Assembly (NCBI GenBank): GCA_964617105.1
Contig: CAZTWC010000142.1
Location: 1 to 9,298 of the forward strand
Origin: CAZTWC01 sp964617105 [NCBI: uncultured Myxococcia bacterium]
GTDB lineage: Bacteria > CAZTWC01
Direction: 5' to 3'
Length of the DNA: 9,298 bases
The stretch's first letter is position 1; each line of letters begins with the position of its first letter. This document shows, piece after piece, positions 1 through 7,630 of this stretch. The translations under genes were made by a program, and so were the position numbers. Under the pieces are notes generated by a model. It worked only from the letters and a program-made list of their open reading frames with translations, made no database searches and was not told where the DNA came from.

Positions 1-1950
1 GCCGCCTGCCAGACTCAACTAATGTTGCAGGCAAATTGTTCTTACCGAAGCAATACAAAAAGTAACTCAAGAGAGGATCTTGACTATAGCCCGGTCCCCA
101 TCAACCTGGTCTATATATTGGAAGCCTGTGGCAGCCTGGCGGCAGGTGCGGTCCATACCTGGATTATGGCTGACCATTTTACTCCCCTGGTCAGTTGCTG
201 GATCACGGTTATTTTACTTTTACCCTTGCTGTTCTGTTTTCATCTGGCTTTCAACCATCGGGCTATGGCACGGTTCTCCCTGGTGATTATCGGGGCCATG
301 GGTATTCTATTCTGGTTGCATTTACCTCAAAAAATAGAACACATTACCACCCTGGGCAGATGGAATTCGCTAAAGACCGGCAGCCAACTTCTAAAAACGG
401 TTCATACCCCGTTCCAGGTGCTGCAGGTGGGTAAAGCGGCTCAACAGTACAGCCTTTTCGCCAATGGCAAGTATTGGGGTTCATTTCCAGACCCCTATAC
501 CTATCGACTGCCTTCTCTTTTTTACCTCTCCCTCCACCCCTCACCACAACGCATCCTGCTGGTGGGATTAGGAATAGGCGGACTGGTTGAACAGATGCTG
601 CAATTTCCCCTGGAGCATCTTGACTATTGCCTACATGATTCTAAAATAGTGTCCCTGGTAAAAGAGCGCCTTTCCCCGGCTCACAAAACTGTGCTGGAGG
701 ATAAAAGGCTAAAAATAAGGCCGGTTGATGGCCGTTTATGGATAAAAACCACTCCATTTAAGTATGACCTGGTGATCATCAATATCCCCCCTCCATCAAC
801 TGCCATGTTAAACCGCTATTATACCCTGGACTTTTTTCAGGAGATTAGAAGTAGGATAAAAGAGGACGGGGTGATGGCAATCAGGTTAGATACGCCTTTC
901 AACTATTTTGACCAGACCCGGTTACAACAGTTGACCTCGGTCTACAAATCGATACAAAAAGTTTTCCCCAATATATTACTGATTCCCGGACAACCGGGAT
1001 TTATGGCGGCGACTTCCCAGGCTATTAAATGGAACGCCTCTTATCTAAAGGGAAACATTTTTTCCCAAAATCTAAAAGAAGAAGTTTTCAATCCCCATCA
1101 TCTAGACTTGCTCTTAGAGCCAAAGCGGCAACAGTTTGCCCTGCGGGAAGTAGAAAAAAAACTGGTTGAAGTTGATTATAACCTGGATGCAAAGCCCATT
1201 AGTTATTATTACAACTTAGTCGCCTGGGACAAAATGACCGGCAACAAATTGGAATATCTATTTAAATTCTGCCAAAGCATCACCTCACCTGGGATACTGG
1301 CTCTAGTGTTAATTTTTCTGCTCCTGTCTCTAACCTTTGCCTCCAGGAGAGTAAAAAAAACGCCGATTTTACCTTTATTTTATCTTTTAGGCAGCACGGG
1401 TTTCTTTGGCATGACTATAAGTCTGGTAATTATTTATCAGTTTCAAAACTATTTTGGTTATATCTACCGGGAAATAGGTTTGTTAACCGGCCTGTTTATG
1501 GCTGGATTGGCAACGGGTGGTTACCTGATCTTTATAGCCAGAAAGAGATGGCCAAAAATAGACTGCTATAAAACTCTGCTGGTCTCGGAGATAGCTATTC
1601 TCCTCTTTTTAACCCTGTTTCCCTGGTTGTCTCCAACCCAAGATAATAACAGCCATATAGCCAGATTTGTTTTTTATGCTTTGATGATTATTGGCGGCGT
1701 CATAACCGGCAGCCAATTTCCTCTGGTGGGCGATCTATTGGTAAGAGAAAAAATAAAAACCAGCATTGTTGCCAGTATAATAGATGGTGCTGACCATCTG
1801 GGGGCTATGGCAGGCGCTTTTTTTACCGCAATTTATTTCCTTCCGGTTCTGGGAGTGAAATCCACCTTCATGATACTGGTGTTAATAAAATTGGCGGCGC
1901 TCTGGGGCCTATGGGAACTATTTATCTACCGCCGTTTGGTTCGGCGTTGA
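1..1950 (+). CDS. Membrane-embedded spermidine synthase-like protein (5' end cut by window edge)
   Basis: This is a polytopic membrane protein with a central Rossmann-type aminopropyltransferase/methyltransferase-like domain. The frame is open back to base 1 and already starts inside a conserved membrane module, so the ATG at 22 is probably internal and the first membrane helices lie outside the window. Counting from that ATG: helix region 28-100 (including an EACGSLAAG motif), SAM-type nucleotide-binding loop ILLVGLGIGG 178-187, acidic D206, VDGR 235-238, and the family signature PPPSTAMLNRYYT 256-268. About six membrane helices follow at 423-635, with GSQFPLVGDLL 563-573 echoing the N-terminal module. 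In true spermidine synthases the catalytic loop has two Asp (D-x-x-D type). Here these places read N254 and P257, so aminopropyl transfer is doubtful. Substrate and partner are unknown. The 3' end overlaps the convergent next gene by 25 bp. Family membership is fairly sure; function is not. Confidence 0.8.
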   Translation, partial: AACQTQLMLQANCSYRSNTKSNSREDLDYSPVPINLVYILEACGSLAAGAVHTWIMADHFTPLVSCWITVILLLPLLFCFHLAFNHRAMARFSLVIIGAMGILFWLHLPQKIEHITTLGRWNSLKTGSQLLKTVHTPFQVLQVGKAAQQYSLFANGKYWGSFPDPYTYRLPSLFYLSLHPSPQRILLVGLGIGGLVEQMLQFPLEHLDYCLHDSKIVSLVKERLSPAHKTVLEDKRLKIRPVDGRLWIKTTPFKYDLVIINIPPPSTAMLNRYYTLDFFQEIRSRIKEDGVMAIRLDTPFNYFDQTRLQQLTSVYKSIQKVFPNILLIPGQPGFMAATSQAIKWNASYLKGNIFSQNLKEEVFNPHHLDLLLEPKRQQFALREVEKKLVEVDYNLDAKPISYYYNLVAWDKMTGNKLEYLFKFCQSITSPGILALVLIFLLLSLTFASRRVKKTPILPLFYLLGSTGFFGMTISLVIIYQFQNYFGYIYREIGLLTGLFMAGLATGGYLIFIARKRWPKIDCYKTLLVSEIAILLFLTLFPWLSPTQDNNSHIARFVFYALMIIGGVITGSQFPLVGDLLVREKIKTSIVASIIDGADHLGAMAGAFFTAIYFLPVLGVKSTFMILVLIKLAALWGLWELFIYRRLVRR

Positions 1951-3194
1951 AGGGCAATATTACCCATAATAACTGAACCGCGCGCAGGAACCGATATCCC
2001 TCTCTCTATTTTGGAGTCATACAGTCCATGAACTATGGAGATAGACCATCTGCCGGGAAATACCGGGGTTAATTTAAACTCACCCTTGCGGTTGCTTATA
2101 GTCATTTTCATCAACTCTTCCCGTAGGTGAGGATTGGAGCGTACCTTAAGTTTTACCACCGCACCCGCTACCGGTTTGTCGTTTTCCAGGTTGACCAGCC
2201 GCCCCTGAATCATCCCCCGGCCTAAATTTATGGTCAGGTTAGCGGTCGGATTGTTGCGGTCCAGTTCAATATGATCAACCAGCGCTCCCTGGTTCTGGTT
2301 ATCTTTTACCAGCAGATCAAAACGTCCCGCTTCCACATTTACAGCAAACTTGCCATTTTTTACACGGAAATTCTTAGAAAGGCTACGGTTATATTCTCCC
2401 CGGCCAATCACCTTTACGGTAAAATAGGTGGACGGCTTATCGTTAAGATCATGCACTTCACCGCTTATTTGATAAAGGGGAGTTAATACCACCCTGAAAC
2501 TATTTTTTGAAGTGCGGCGGATTAATTTATATTCCCGGTAACCTTTTTTCTCAAAAGAAAGAGCATATTCTCCCGGCCAAAGTTCTTGGAAAAACAGATT
2601 ACCATGGTCATCGGAAACTAGCGATTGTTCATATACTTTGTAGCCATTTTGACTGCTAAGGTAGATAGTTACCCCGGACATCGGCATATTATCCGGATCA
2701 ACCACCACTCCCTTCAAACTGGCTTTTCCTCTGGGCACCACCAGTTCCAGGTCATCCATATCCTTGCCCTCCTGAAGTTCTACCGGCAACTCTACCGGCC
2801 GGGGAAAAGTGGAACTGGTTACTTTAAATATAATCAGTTCTGGAGGCAATGATTTAAACCGAAATCTACCCCGGGCATTAGCAGTAACAATGGTTAAATT
2901 GCGTCTCCCTTTGGCCCTGACCGCCAAAACTTTCCCGCCCCCAAAATAGTTACCGTCCGAATGAAGCAAACGTCCAGCAACCTTTACTCCCGCTTGAATT
3001 TCATAATCTAACTGTTGCCCGGCAGAATTATCCGGAGAATTATCTTGGGCCTTCCCCTTTTGATGGATCCGGTTGATTGATAAGGATATCTCTTCGCTTT
3101 CCGGTTGTTCTTCCTGGTCTCCCCGGAAGAAATAAATCGTCAGTAAAATAGGCAAAGCGATAATGATAATAATAGTAAAATAGCGTCTATTCAT
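1926..3194 (-). CDS. Membrane-anchored protein with four carboxypeptidase regulatory-like (CarboxypepD_reg) domains
   Basis: This 422-residue protein starts with a short basic N-terminus (MNRRYF) and one hydrophobic segment at about 6-23. No lipobox Cys is present, so it is predicted to be anchored in the inner membrane with its body in the periplasm. After a charged linker (24-68) come four tandem beta-sandwich units of about 80-90 residues, roughly 70-153, 157-238, 241-324 and 327-415. Each opens with a 'G-x-V/L' strand (VAGRLL, LKGVVV, ISGEVH, IQGRLV). Most have the family's 'G.F.F..L.PG.Y.L' pattern, as in 199-213 and 371-386. Such domains are structural or carbohydrate/protein-binding and carry no catalytic site. 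No clear Shine-Dalgarno sequence precedes the ATG. It is the third leftward envelope gene after the propeller and nuclease genes and may share their transcript. The basic C-terminus (RRTKRR) is encoded in the overlap with the convergent upstream gene. Specific function unknown. Confidence 0.8.
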   Translation of the reverse strand: MNRRYFTIIIIIALPILLTIYFFRGDQEEQPESEEISLSINRIHQKGKAQDNSPDNSAGQQLDYEIQAGVKVAGRLLHSDGNYFGGGKVLAVRAKGRRNLTIVTANARGRFRFKSLPPELIIFKVTSSTFPRPVELPVELQEGKDMDDLELVVPRGKASLKGVVVDPDNMPMSGVTIYLSSQNGYKVYEQSLVSDDHGNLFFQELWPGEYALSFEKKGYREYKLIRRTSKNSFRVVLTPLYQISGEVHDLNDKPSTYFTVKVIGRGEYNRSLSKNFRVKNGKFAVNVEAGRFDLLVKDNQNQGALVDHIELDRNNPTANLTINLGRGMIQGRLVNLENDKPVAGAVVKLKVRSNPHLREELMKMTISNRKGEFKLTPVFPGRWSISIVHGLYDSKIERGISVPARGSVIMGNIALQRRTKRR

Positions 3195-3251
3195 GGTGTT
3201 TTAAGACGTTACATGTAGTTAAATAGATATTTTAAAACCAAAGATTGGTAT

Positions 3252-3273
3252 TAGTGCTCTGTACAGAACACTA
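3252..3273. repeat. 22-bp near-perfect palindrome between the nuclease and CarboxypepD_reg genes
   Basis: The sequence TAGTGCTCTGTACAGAACAC plus TA is an inverted repeat with one mismatch pair and an uninterrupted core TCTGTACAGA. It lies 9 nt past the nuclease stop codon and about 58 nt before the start of the next leftward gene. No T-run follows on the minus strand, which argues against a simple intrinsic terminator. A dimeric-repressor operator or an RNA-processing stem are alternatives. Symmetry is seen directly; the role is inference. Confidence 0.4.
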
Positions 3274-3281
3274 GAAGTTTA

Positions 3282-3845
3282 TTAATTCTTACTCTTATAC
3301 CGATTGTTGCTGAATTTCTCAGACCACATACCTTTTTTCCCTTTCATGGCATTGGTCATCTGTTTAAAGATAATTTTCATCCACTGGAGATTTTCACCGT
3401 AGCGCCGGGGATAAGCGATCCCCTCCCGTACCATATAGGCATTTATAAAGAGTTTATTTTGAAATACTATACCTTTTACCCCTTTAGTTTGCGGGTCCAA
3501 ATCAACAAAGACATAGCCTAGCAGGCGATTGTAGTGATCACGCTTTTCTTTATCAAAACTAATGGTTACTTTTTTTCCCTCCACCAGTTTTTTATTGAAT
3601 TCAAAGGCAATGGGGGCAAAAAGTTCCTTATCCTCTCCCGGGTAATCCTCCGGGGCATCGATACCAATATAGCGGAGGATCTCTCCATTATCCAGTTTAA
3701 CCGTATCACCATCTAAAACCTTCAATACGGTAGCAGTATATTCGTAATCTTTAGGGGTAGGAAAATTTAGTTTAACGCAGGAAATCAGAGCAAACATGCT
3801 CAGGCAAACAAAAATCAACCATATAGATTTAAAAATATTATTCAT
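3282..3845 (-). CDS. Thermonuclease (SNase-like) lipoprotein
   Basis: This 187-residue staphylococcal-nuclease-fold enzyme is predicted to hydrolyse DNA/RNA phosphodiester bonds with Ca2+ outside the cytoplasm. Residues 1-22 form a signal peptide ending in a lipobox (ALISC, lipidated C23). The SNase domain covers about 35-175 and keeps the full active-site set: D45-G-D47-T48 (Ca2+), R58, the GIDAPE block 61-66 with D63 and E66, and R107 in the YNRLLGY stretch, which matches the second catalytic Arg. Length is typical for secreted SNase homologues. A strong Shine-Dalgarno (GGAGGAAAG) sits just before the ATG, inside the 15-nt gap to the upstream propeller lipoprotein gene, so the two are almost certainly cotranscribed. 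It likely acts at the envelope in nucleic-acid scavenging or eDNA turnover; that role is inferred. Catalytic competence is well supported. Confidence 0.92.
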   Translation of the reverse strand: MNNIFKSIWLIFVCLSMFALISCVKLNFPTPKDYEYTATVLKVLDGDTVKLDNGEILRYIGIDAPEDYPGEDKELFAPIAFEFNKKLVEGKKVTISFDKEKRDHYNRLLGYVFVDLDPQTKGVKGIVFQNKLFINAYMVREGIAYPRRYGENLQWMKIIFKQMTNAMKGKKGMWSEKFSNNRYKSKN

Positions 3846-3860
3846 CTTTCCTCCAATTTT

Positions 3861-5894
3861 TTAAGGTTTATACACCAAAATATTACCTTTTTCTCCAGCT
3901 ACAAAAATACTATCCGGCCCAGTAGCCCAAATGGCTTTCATCCCCACGGTGTATTGATTTTCCATCTCCTTGAAATAGACATTGTTGTAATGGAGAATAG
4001 CCCCGGCATCACCCACGGTGATGGAGTGAAAACGATCGAAACACCACACCCCATACAGCCAAGAGGAGATTGGAGGAGTCAACTTGTCCCAGATCATCCC
4101 GTTAAATTTAAGCACCCAACCGTCCTTGCCCGCAGCAATAACATTGTTGTTGGCACAGCCATGAACGGAAAACAAGGTGGTCTTGTAATTGGTGGTCATC
4201 TCTGTCCACTCTACGCTGTTGAAGTGCATGATCAGCCCCTCTTCGCCCACCGCATAGATATCATTTTTTGAACTGCCCCAGATACTGTAAAGATTCTTGC
4301 TGTTGCCGATATTAAACTGGGACCAGGAATTTCCGTTGTATTTCAAAGCCAACCCTTTGTCTCCCACCGCATAGATATTTTGGGCATCTACACCCCAAAT
4401 GGCATTGATATTATCTGTGGAACCGCTGTAGGGGATTTTGGCCCAGGTGTTATTGATGTAACCCAAAATAGTTCCCTTGTTGCCCACTACAAATATTGTA
4501 TTGGCATCTATCCCCCAGATACCGTTCAGGTTTTCTTCCACATCGGTTTCCATGGTTGACCAGATCATACCATTGTAGCGGATGATTTTCCCCTTATCTC
4601 CCACGGCAAATACATCGGAGGAAGAGAGGCCCCAAATTCCGTTCATGGTCTCTACTGATCCGCCGCCCAGGGCAGTCCAGGTTTGCCCGTTGAACTGCAT
4701 AATGGTCCGGTCGTGACCCGCTAATAACATATTGCTGGCAGAGGTGCCGTGAATCCCTTTCAGATTGGCCTTGGTATTCATTTTTACCTCAGTCCATTTA
4801 TTACCATCGTATTTTATCATTGTTCCGGCATCACCCACCGCATAGATATTATTGCCATTAGACCCCCAAACAGCATTAAACGGTTCGTAACCCATTTTCA
4901 TACCCTTGTCCCACTGGCCATTTTGGTAGGTATAGATATATCCTTCTGACCAGGTACCTCCCACCGCATATACTTTATCACCTATGCCAAAAATAGAATA
5001 AAAAGTGACACTGGTATAGGAATTTCCTCCAAGTTCATGCTCCAGGGCGGTCCAGGTGGAACCATCGTAGTGAGCGGTCAACCCTGAACTGCCGGCTATA
5101 TGAATATCCTGGTCAGAGGTTCCCCAAATAGCGTGAATGGAGCCATAACTCATATCGACTGAACCCAAATCTAGAGTCTCGCTGTTCCAACTTGAGCCAT
5201 CATAACAAAAAAGGCCGGTAGAATTGGCATAGGAACTCAAACTACCCACTACATAAACATTGGTGGCGGAAGTGCCCCAGACATCTTCCAAATCAGCTGT
5301 GGTGCCGCTGGTCATTAAATTCCATTGTTGACCATTATAGTGAACTATAGTGCCGTCATCACCAACGGCAAAAACATTATTGGCATCCATTGCCCATACC
5401 GCATTCAGGTCGTTGGTGGATCCGGTATTTGCCTCGATCCAACTCTTGCCGTCATAGATCAACGCCATCCCATCGGAGCCCACAAAATAGATATGGGTGC
5501 TGTCTAATATATAAACATCGTTCATCTGTTCACTGCTGAACATGGGATTTAAGCGTTTCCATTTGTGAGCGGGAAACGTGGAGGGAGCCTGTGGAGTAGA
5601 GTCCACCTCGGTGGGAGCGACACCTTCATCTCCAAATAGCCCTAAACCTTCATTACTTGGCCCACCATCTTTTTCACCGGTCTCAGAAGATGCACCTTCT
5701 TCTGCCTCACCTGCATCAGCATCTCCGGCGCCATCCTCTACATCATCCACACTGCCATCCAGATTTGATGTTCCCTCATTCGAATCTGAGGTAGAAGAAC
5801 CCTGGTCAGAGCCACAGTTGAATAGGGGCAGACAGAGCAATAACACGATACAGACCAGAATACATAACTTTAAGAGTAATTTCTTTAACTGCAT
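3861..5894 (-). CDS. Beta-propeller surface lipoprotein with 14 blades of about 39 residues
   Basis: Counting from the ATG at 5894 (677 aa), residues 1-26 form a signal peptide with a lipobox (PLFNC, C27). A low-complexity Ser/Gly/Asp/Glu linker follows (28-105), then a repeat domain (110-677). The unit is roughly 'NNIYAVGDxGxIxxYNGxxWxxMxxxxxxNLxxIWG'. Blade lengths between the terminal aromatic residues are 39, 39, 51, 45, 41, 39, 39, 39, 40, 39, 39, 39 and 39. The C-terminal half-unit (about 21 aa) and the N-terminal half-unit (about 18 aa) add up to one more 39-residue blade, a 'velcro' ring closure. Such repeats, seen in large exported proteins, serve as binding scaffolds; no catalytic residues are evident. 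An in-frame GTG at 5906 would add four residues, and neither start has a clear Shine-Dalgarno. It is the first gene of a leftward cluster with the nuclease. Ligand unknown. Confidence 0.85.
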   Translation of the reverse strand: MQLKKLLLKLCILVCIVLLLCLPLFNCGSDQGSSTSDSNEGTSNLDGSVDDVEDGAGDADAGEAEEGASSETGEKDGGPSNEGLGLFGDEGVAPTEVDSTPQAPSTFPAHKWKRLNPMFSSEQMNDVYILDSTHIYFVGSDGMALIYDGKSWIEANTGSTNDLNAVWAMDANNVFAVGDDGTIVHYNGQQWNLMTSGTTADLEDVWGTSATNVYVVGSLSSYANSTGLFCYDGSSWNSETLDLGSVDMSYGSIHAIWGTSDQDIHIAGSSGLTAHYDGSTWTALEHELGGNSYTSVTFYSIFGIGDKVYAVGGTWSEGYIYTYQNGQWDKGMKMGYEPFNAVWGSNGNNIYAVGDAGTMIKYDGNKWTEVKMNTKANLKGIHGTSASNMLLAGHDRTIMQFNGQTWTALGGGSVETMNGIWGLSSSDVFAVGDKGKIIRYNGMIWSTMETDVEENLNGIWGIDANTIFVVGNKGTILGYINNTWAKIPYSGSTDNINAIWGVDAQNIYAVGDKGLALKYNGNSWSQFNIGNSKNLYSIWGSSKNDIYAVGEEGLIMHFNSVEWTEMTTNYKTTLFSVHGCANNNVIAAGKDGWVLKFNGMIWDKLTPPISSWLYGVWCFDRFHSITVGDAGAILHYNNVYFKEMENQYTVGMKAIWATGPDSIFVAGEKGNILVYKP
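4246..4849 (-). repeat. Exact 16-bp in-phase repeats within propeller blades
   Basis: The plus-strand word CCCACCGCATAGATAT (coding IYAVG on the minus strand) occurs without mismatch at 4246-4261, 4363-4378 and 4834-4849. The offsets are 117 bp (39 codons) and 471 bp (157 codons, about four blades). A diverged copy begins near 4959. The identity at DNA level, including third positions, suggests recent blade duplication or gene conversion. These are coding repeats, not a CRISPR array. Confidence 0.7.
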
Positions 5895-5947
5895 TGTTTT
5901 AACCACATGAAAAGTTTATAAAAACACTAATTAATTATCATACATCA

Positions 5948-5977
5948 TAAAATTTCGGAAGCGCATCCGAAATTTTA
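5948..5977 (-). terminator. Hairpin terminator overlapping the dapB stop codon
   Basis: A perfect 12-bp stem (TAAAATTTCGGA / TCCGAAATTTTA) encloses a 6-nt loop (AGCGCA on the plus strand). Read on the minus strand, the stem begins at the dapB stop codon TAA (5977-5975), and its distal arm contains AAATTTTA. The tail beyond it is AT-rich but has no long T-run, so termination strength is uncertain. The stem would end the lipoprotein-dapA-dapB transcript and insulate the propeller gene that starts about 55 nt further on. Symmetry means it could work in both directions. Confidence 0.7.
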
Positions 5978-6748
5978 TAAAAATAACTCTTGCATACTAT
6001 AAAATCCCGGTTTTTTGCCTGCAATCCACTTTGCTGCCCGCAAAGCGCCCCGGGCTAAAATCTCCCGGCTGCCGGTACGATGGGTCAATTCCAGAGATTC
6101 TCCCTTTCCTAAAAAATATACCGTGTGGGTGCCAGGCACATCTCCTCCCCGCAAACTGGCAATACCAATCTGGCCAGGCTGACGGGCACCCTCTCCCCTT
6201 GGAAACAGGATAGCCCTTTTATCATCGCCCTCAACTATTTTGTCTGCCAATGAGATGGCTGTGCCTGAAGGCGCGTCAACCTTATGGAGATGATGAATCT
6301 CGGTAATTTCCGCATCAAAGTCCTCCAGATGCCGGGAAAAGGTTGGCAGTAGAGCCATCAGCAAATTGATCCCCACGCTCATGTTGCTGGCGTATAATAT
6401 AGGCATTTTGCCAGAGTATTCTCTGAGCATATTTTGTTCTGTGTCATTAATGCCGGTGGTGCCGCAAACCAGTTGACAATTTTTATAAATAACCGGCAGA
6501 AAATGTTGCAGGGTTCCAGGCAAGGAGAAATCGATTACCACCTCGTCTTGGAAAGTGGTCTCCTCCAGGGTAGTGACCTGAACATTTAGATTATCAACGC
6601 CCACCAGGGAGCCCGCCCTTTTTCCCAGAGCCGGATGGTCTGTTTTTTCCACAGCATTTACTAAAGTATATCCACTCTCCAGGGAGATAATTTCTAACAG
6701 GCAGCGCCCCATCTTTCCTGCAGCGCCAATAATAGAAACTTTTATCAT
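5975..6748 (-). CDS. dapB: 4-hydroxy-tetrahydrodipicolinate reductase
   Basis: DapB (257 aa, usual length about 240-275) reduces the DapA product with NAD(P)H to tetrahydrodipicolinate in the diaminopimelate/lysine pathway in the cytoplasm. Visible are the dinucleotide loop G8-AAGKMG-14, E34-K35 at the end of the second strand (contacts cofactor ribose), DFS 73-75, and GTTG 96-99. ASNMSVGINLL (120-130) follows, then the catalytic and substrate block EIHHLHKVDAPSGTA (150-164) with H152 as acid, K156, and the SGT binding the carboxylates. A conserved GGDVPGTHTV segment is at 201-210. The ATG is preceded by GGAG, located within the last dapA codons. The gap to the dapA stop is only 6 nt, so the two are cotranscribed and probably translationally coupled. 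All key residues are intact. Confidence 0.97.
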   Translation of the reverse strand: MIKVSIIGAAGKMGRCLLEIISLESGYTLVNAVEKTDHPALGKRAGSLVGVDNLNVQVTTLEETTFQDEVVIDFSLPGTLQHFLPVIYKNCQLVCGTTGINDTEQNMLREYSGKMPILYASNMSVGINLLMALLPTFSRHLEDFDAEITEIHHLHKVDAPSGTAISLADKIVEGDDKRAILFPRGEGARQPGQIGIASLRGGDVPGTHTVYFLGKGESLELTHRTGSREILARGALRAAKWIAGKKPGFYSMQELFL

Positions 6749-6754
6749 GGTTTC

Positions 6755-7630
6755 TTACTCCATCAATCCCAGTTCATTCATCAATTCATTGATAATTTCC
6801 CGGTTTCCCTGAGAAAGAGGCGACAGGGGCAAGCGCAATTCATTCTCTATCGAATTGAGCATAGACAGCGCTGCTTTGACCGGCACCGGATTACTCTCCA
6901 GAAAAAGGGCCTGGCAAAGGGGCAATATTTGAAAAAAGATCTCTTTGGCTCCATTGAAATCGTTTTTAATAAAGGCATTATACAATTGGACCATCTGGTT
7001 GGGAATAATATTAGCAGACACCGAGATAATCCCCTCTCCTCCTACCGCTAAAAAGGGTAAAAAGGTATTATCATCCCCAGAAAGCAGACAGCAGTCCATG
7101 GGTTTCTCGGTGGCAATCCGAGCGGCTGTAATCATGTCGGCAGTGGCGTCTTTAATACCGATGATGTTATCCAACTGCATCAACTTCAAAGTGGTTTTTA
7201 CCCCTAAACTTGCCCCGGTTCGACCGGGAACATTATAGAGGATCACCGGCAAGCCGCCTTTAGCGGCTATCTTCTGGTAATGGAGGTAAAGCCCTTCCTG
7301 GCCCGGTTTATTATAATAGGGAACTACCGCTAAAGCGGCGTCAGCGCCCTGGTCCGCAACCCGGCGGGTAAATTCAACACTGGCAGCCGTGGAGTTGGTG
7401 CCAGTGCCCATGATAATTTTAACCCAACTGGGAATCTCCTTTTTAGCGATTTGAAGTAACTGGATTTTCTCTTCCGCAGAAAGGGTAGGCGACTCGCCAG
7501 TGGTGCCGGCAATAACCAGACCAGAGATACCGGCTTCAACCTGACTGGCCAACAATTTTTTAAAAGCGGCTTCATCTAATTTGCCATTTCTAAAAGGCGA
7601 TACAATTGCGGTAATAACTCCGGTAAACAT
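6755..7630 (-). CDS. dapA: 4-hydroxy-tetrahydrodipicolinate synthase
   Basis: DapA (291 aa from the ATG at 7630) condenses pyruvate with aspartate-semialdehyde, the first committed step to diaminopimelate and lysine. It is a class I aldolase TIM barrel. From this ATG the residues are: T43-T44 in GTTGES, Y106 in VPYYNKPG, YNVPGRTG 132-139 with Y132 and R137, and the Schiff-base lysine K160 in GIKDAT. SGDD lies at 184-187, and the C-terminal helical part is complete. This start is preferred over the TTG one codon upstream because it has an AGGAG at 8-nt spacing and overlaps the upstream lipoprotein stop as TGATG. dapB follows after 6 nt. Nothing is missing or unusual in the enzyme. Confidence 0.97.
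   Translation of the reverse strand: MFTGVITAIVSPFRNGKLDEAAFKKLLASQVEAGISGLVIAGTTGESPTLSAEEKIQLLQIAKKEIPSWVKIIMGTGTNSTAASVEFTRRVADQGADAALAVVPYYNKPGQEGLYLHYQKIAAKGGLPVILYNVPGRTGASLGVKTTLKLMQLDNIIGIKDATADMITAARIATEKPMDCCLLSGDDNTFLPFLAVGGEGIISVSANIIPNQMVQLYNAFIKNDFNGAKEIFFQILPLCQALFLESNPVPVKAALSMLNSIENELRLPLSPLSQGNREIINELMNELGLME

Noticed and set aside
1930-1946. CGCCG/CGGCG hairpin at the convergent gene ends
   Set aside because: Only a 5-bp stem with a 7-nt loop, no T-run on either strand, and inside both coding regions; too weak to call a terminator.
3954-4271. 105-codon plus-strand reading frame
   Set aside because: It lies wholly antisense to well-supported propeller blades and its composition follows the repeat period.
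3861-5560. Periodic repeats that might be taken for a CRISPR array or tandem DNA repeat
   Set aside because: The period (117 bp) is a whole number of codons within one open frame and the repeats diverge as protein blades do; there are no spacers.
5578-5910. 110-codon plus-strand reading frame rich in Ser, Pro and Ala
   Set aside because: It is the antisense shadow of the acidic low-complexity linker and signal peptide of the propeller lipoprotein; no ribosome site and no family resemblance.
7330-7575. 81-codon minus-strand frame inside dapA
   Set aside because: It is in an alternative frame of a fully conserved dapA and shows no recognisable protein features.
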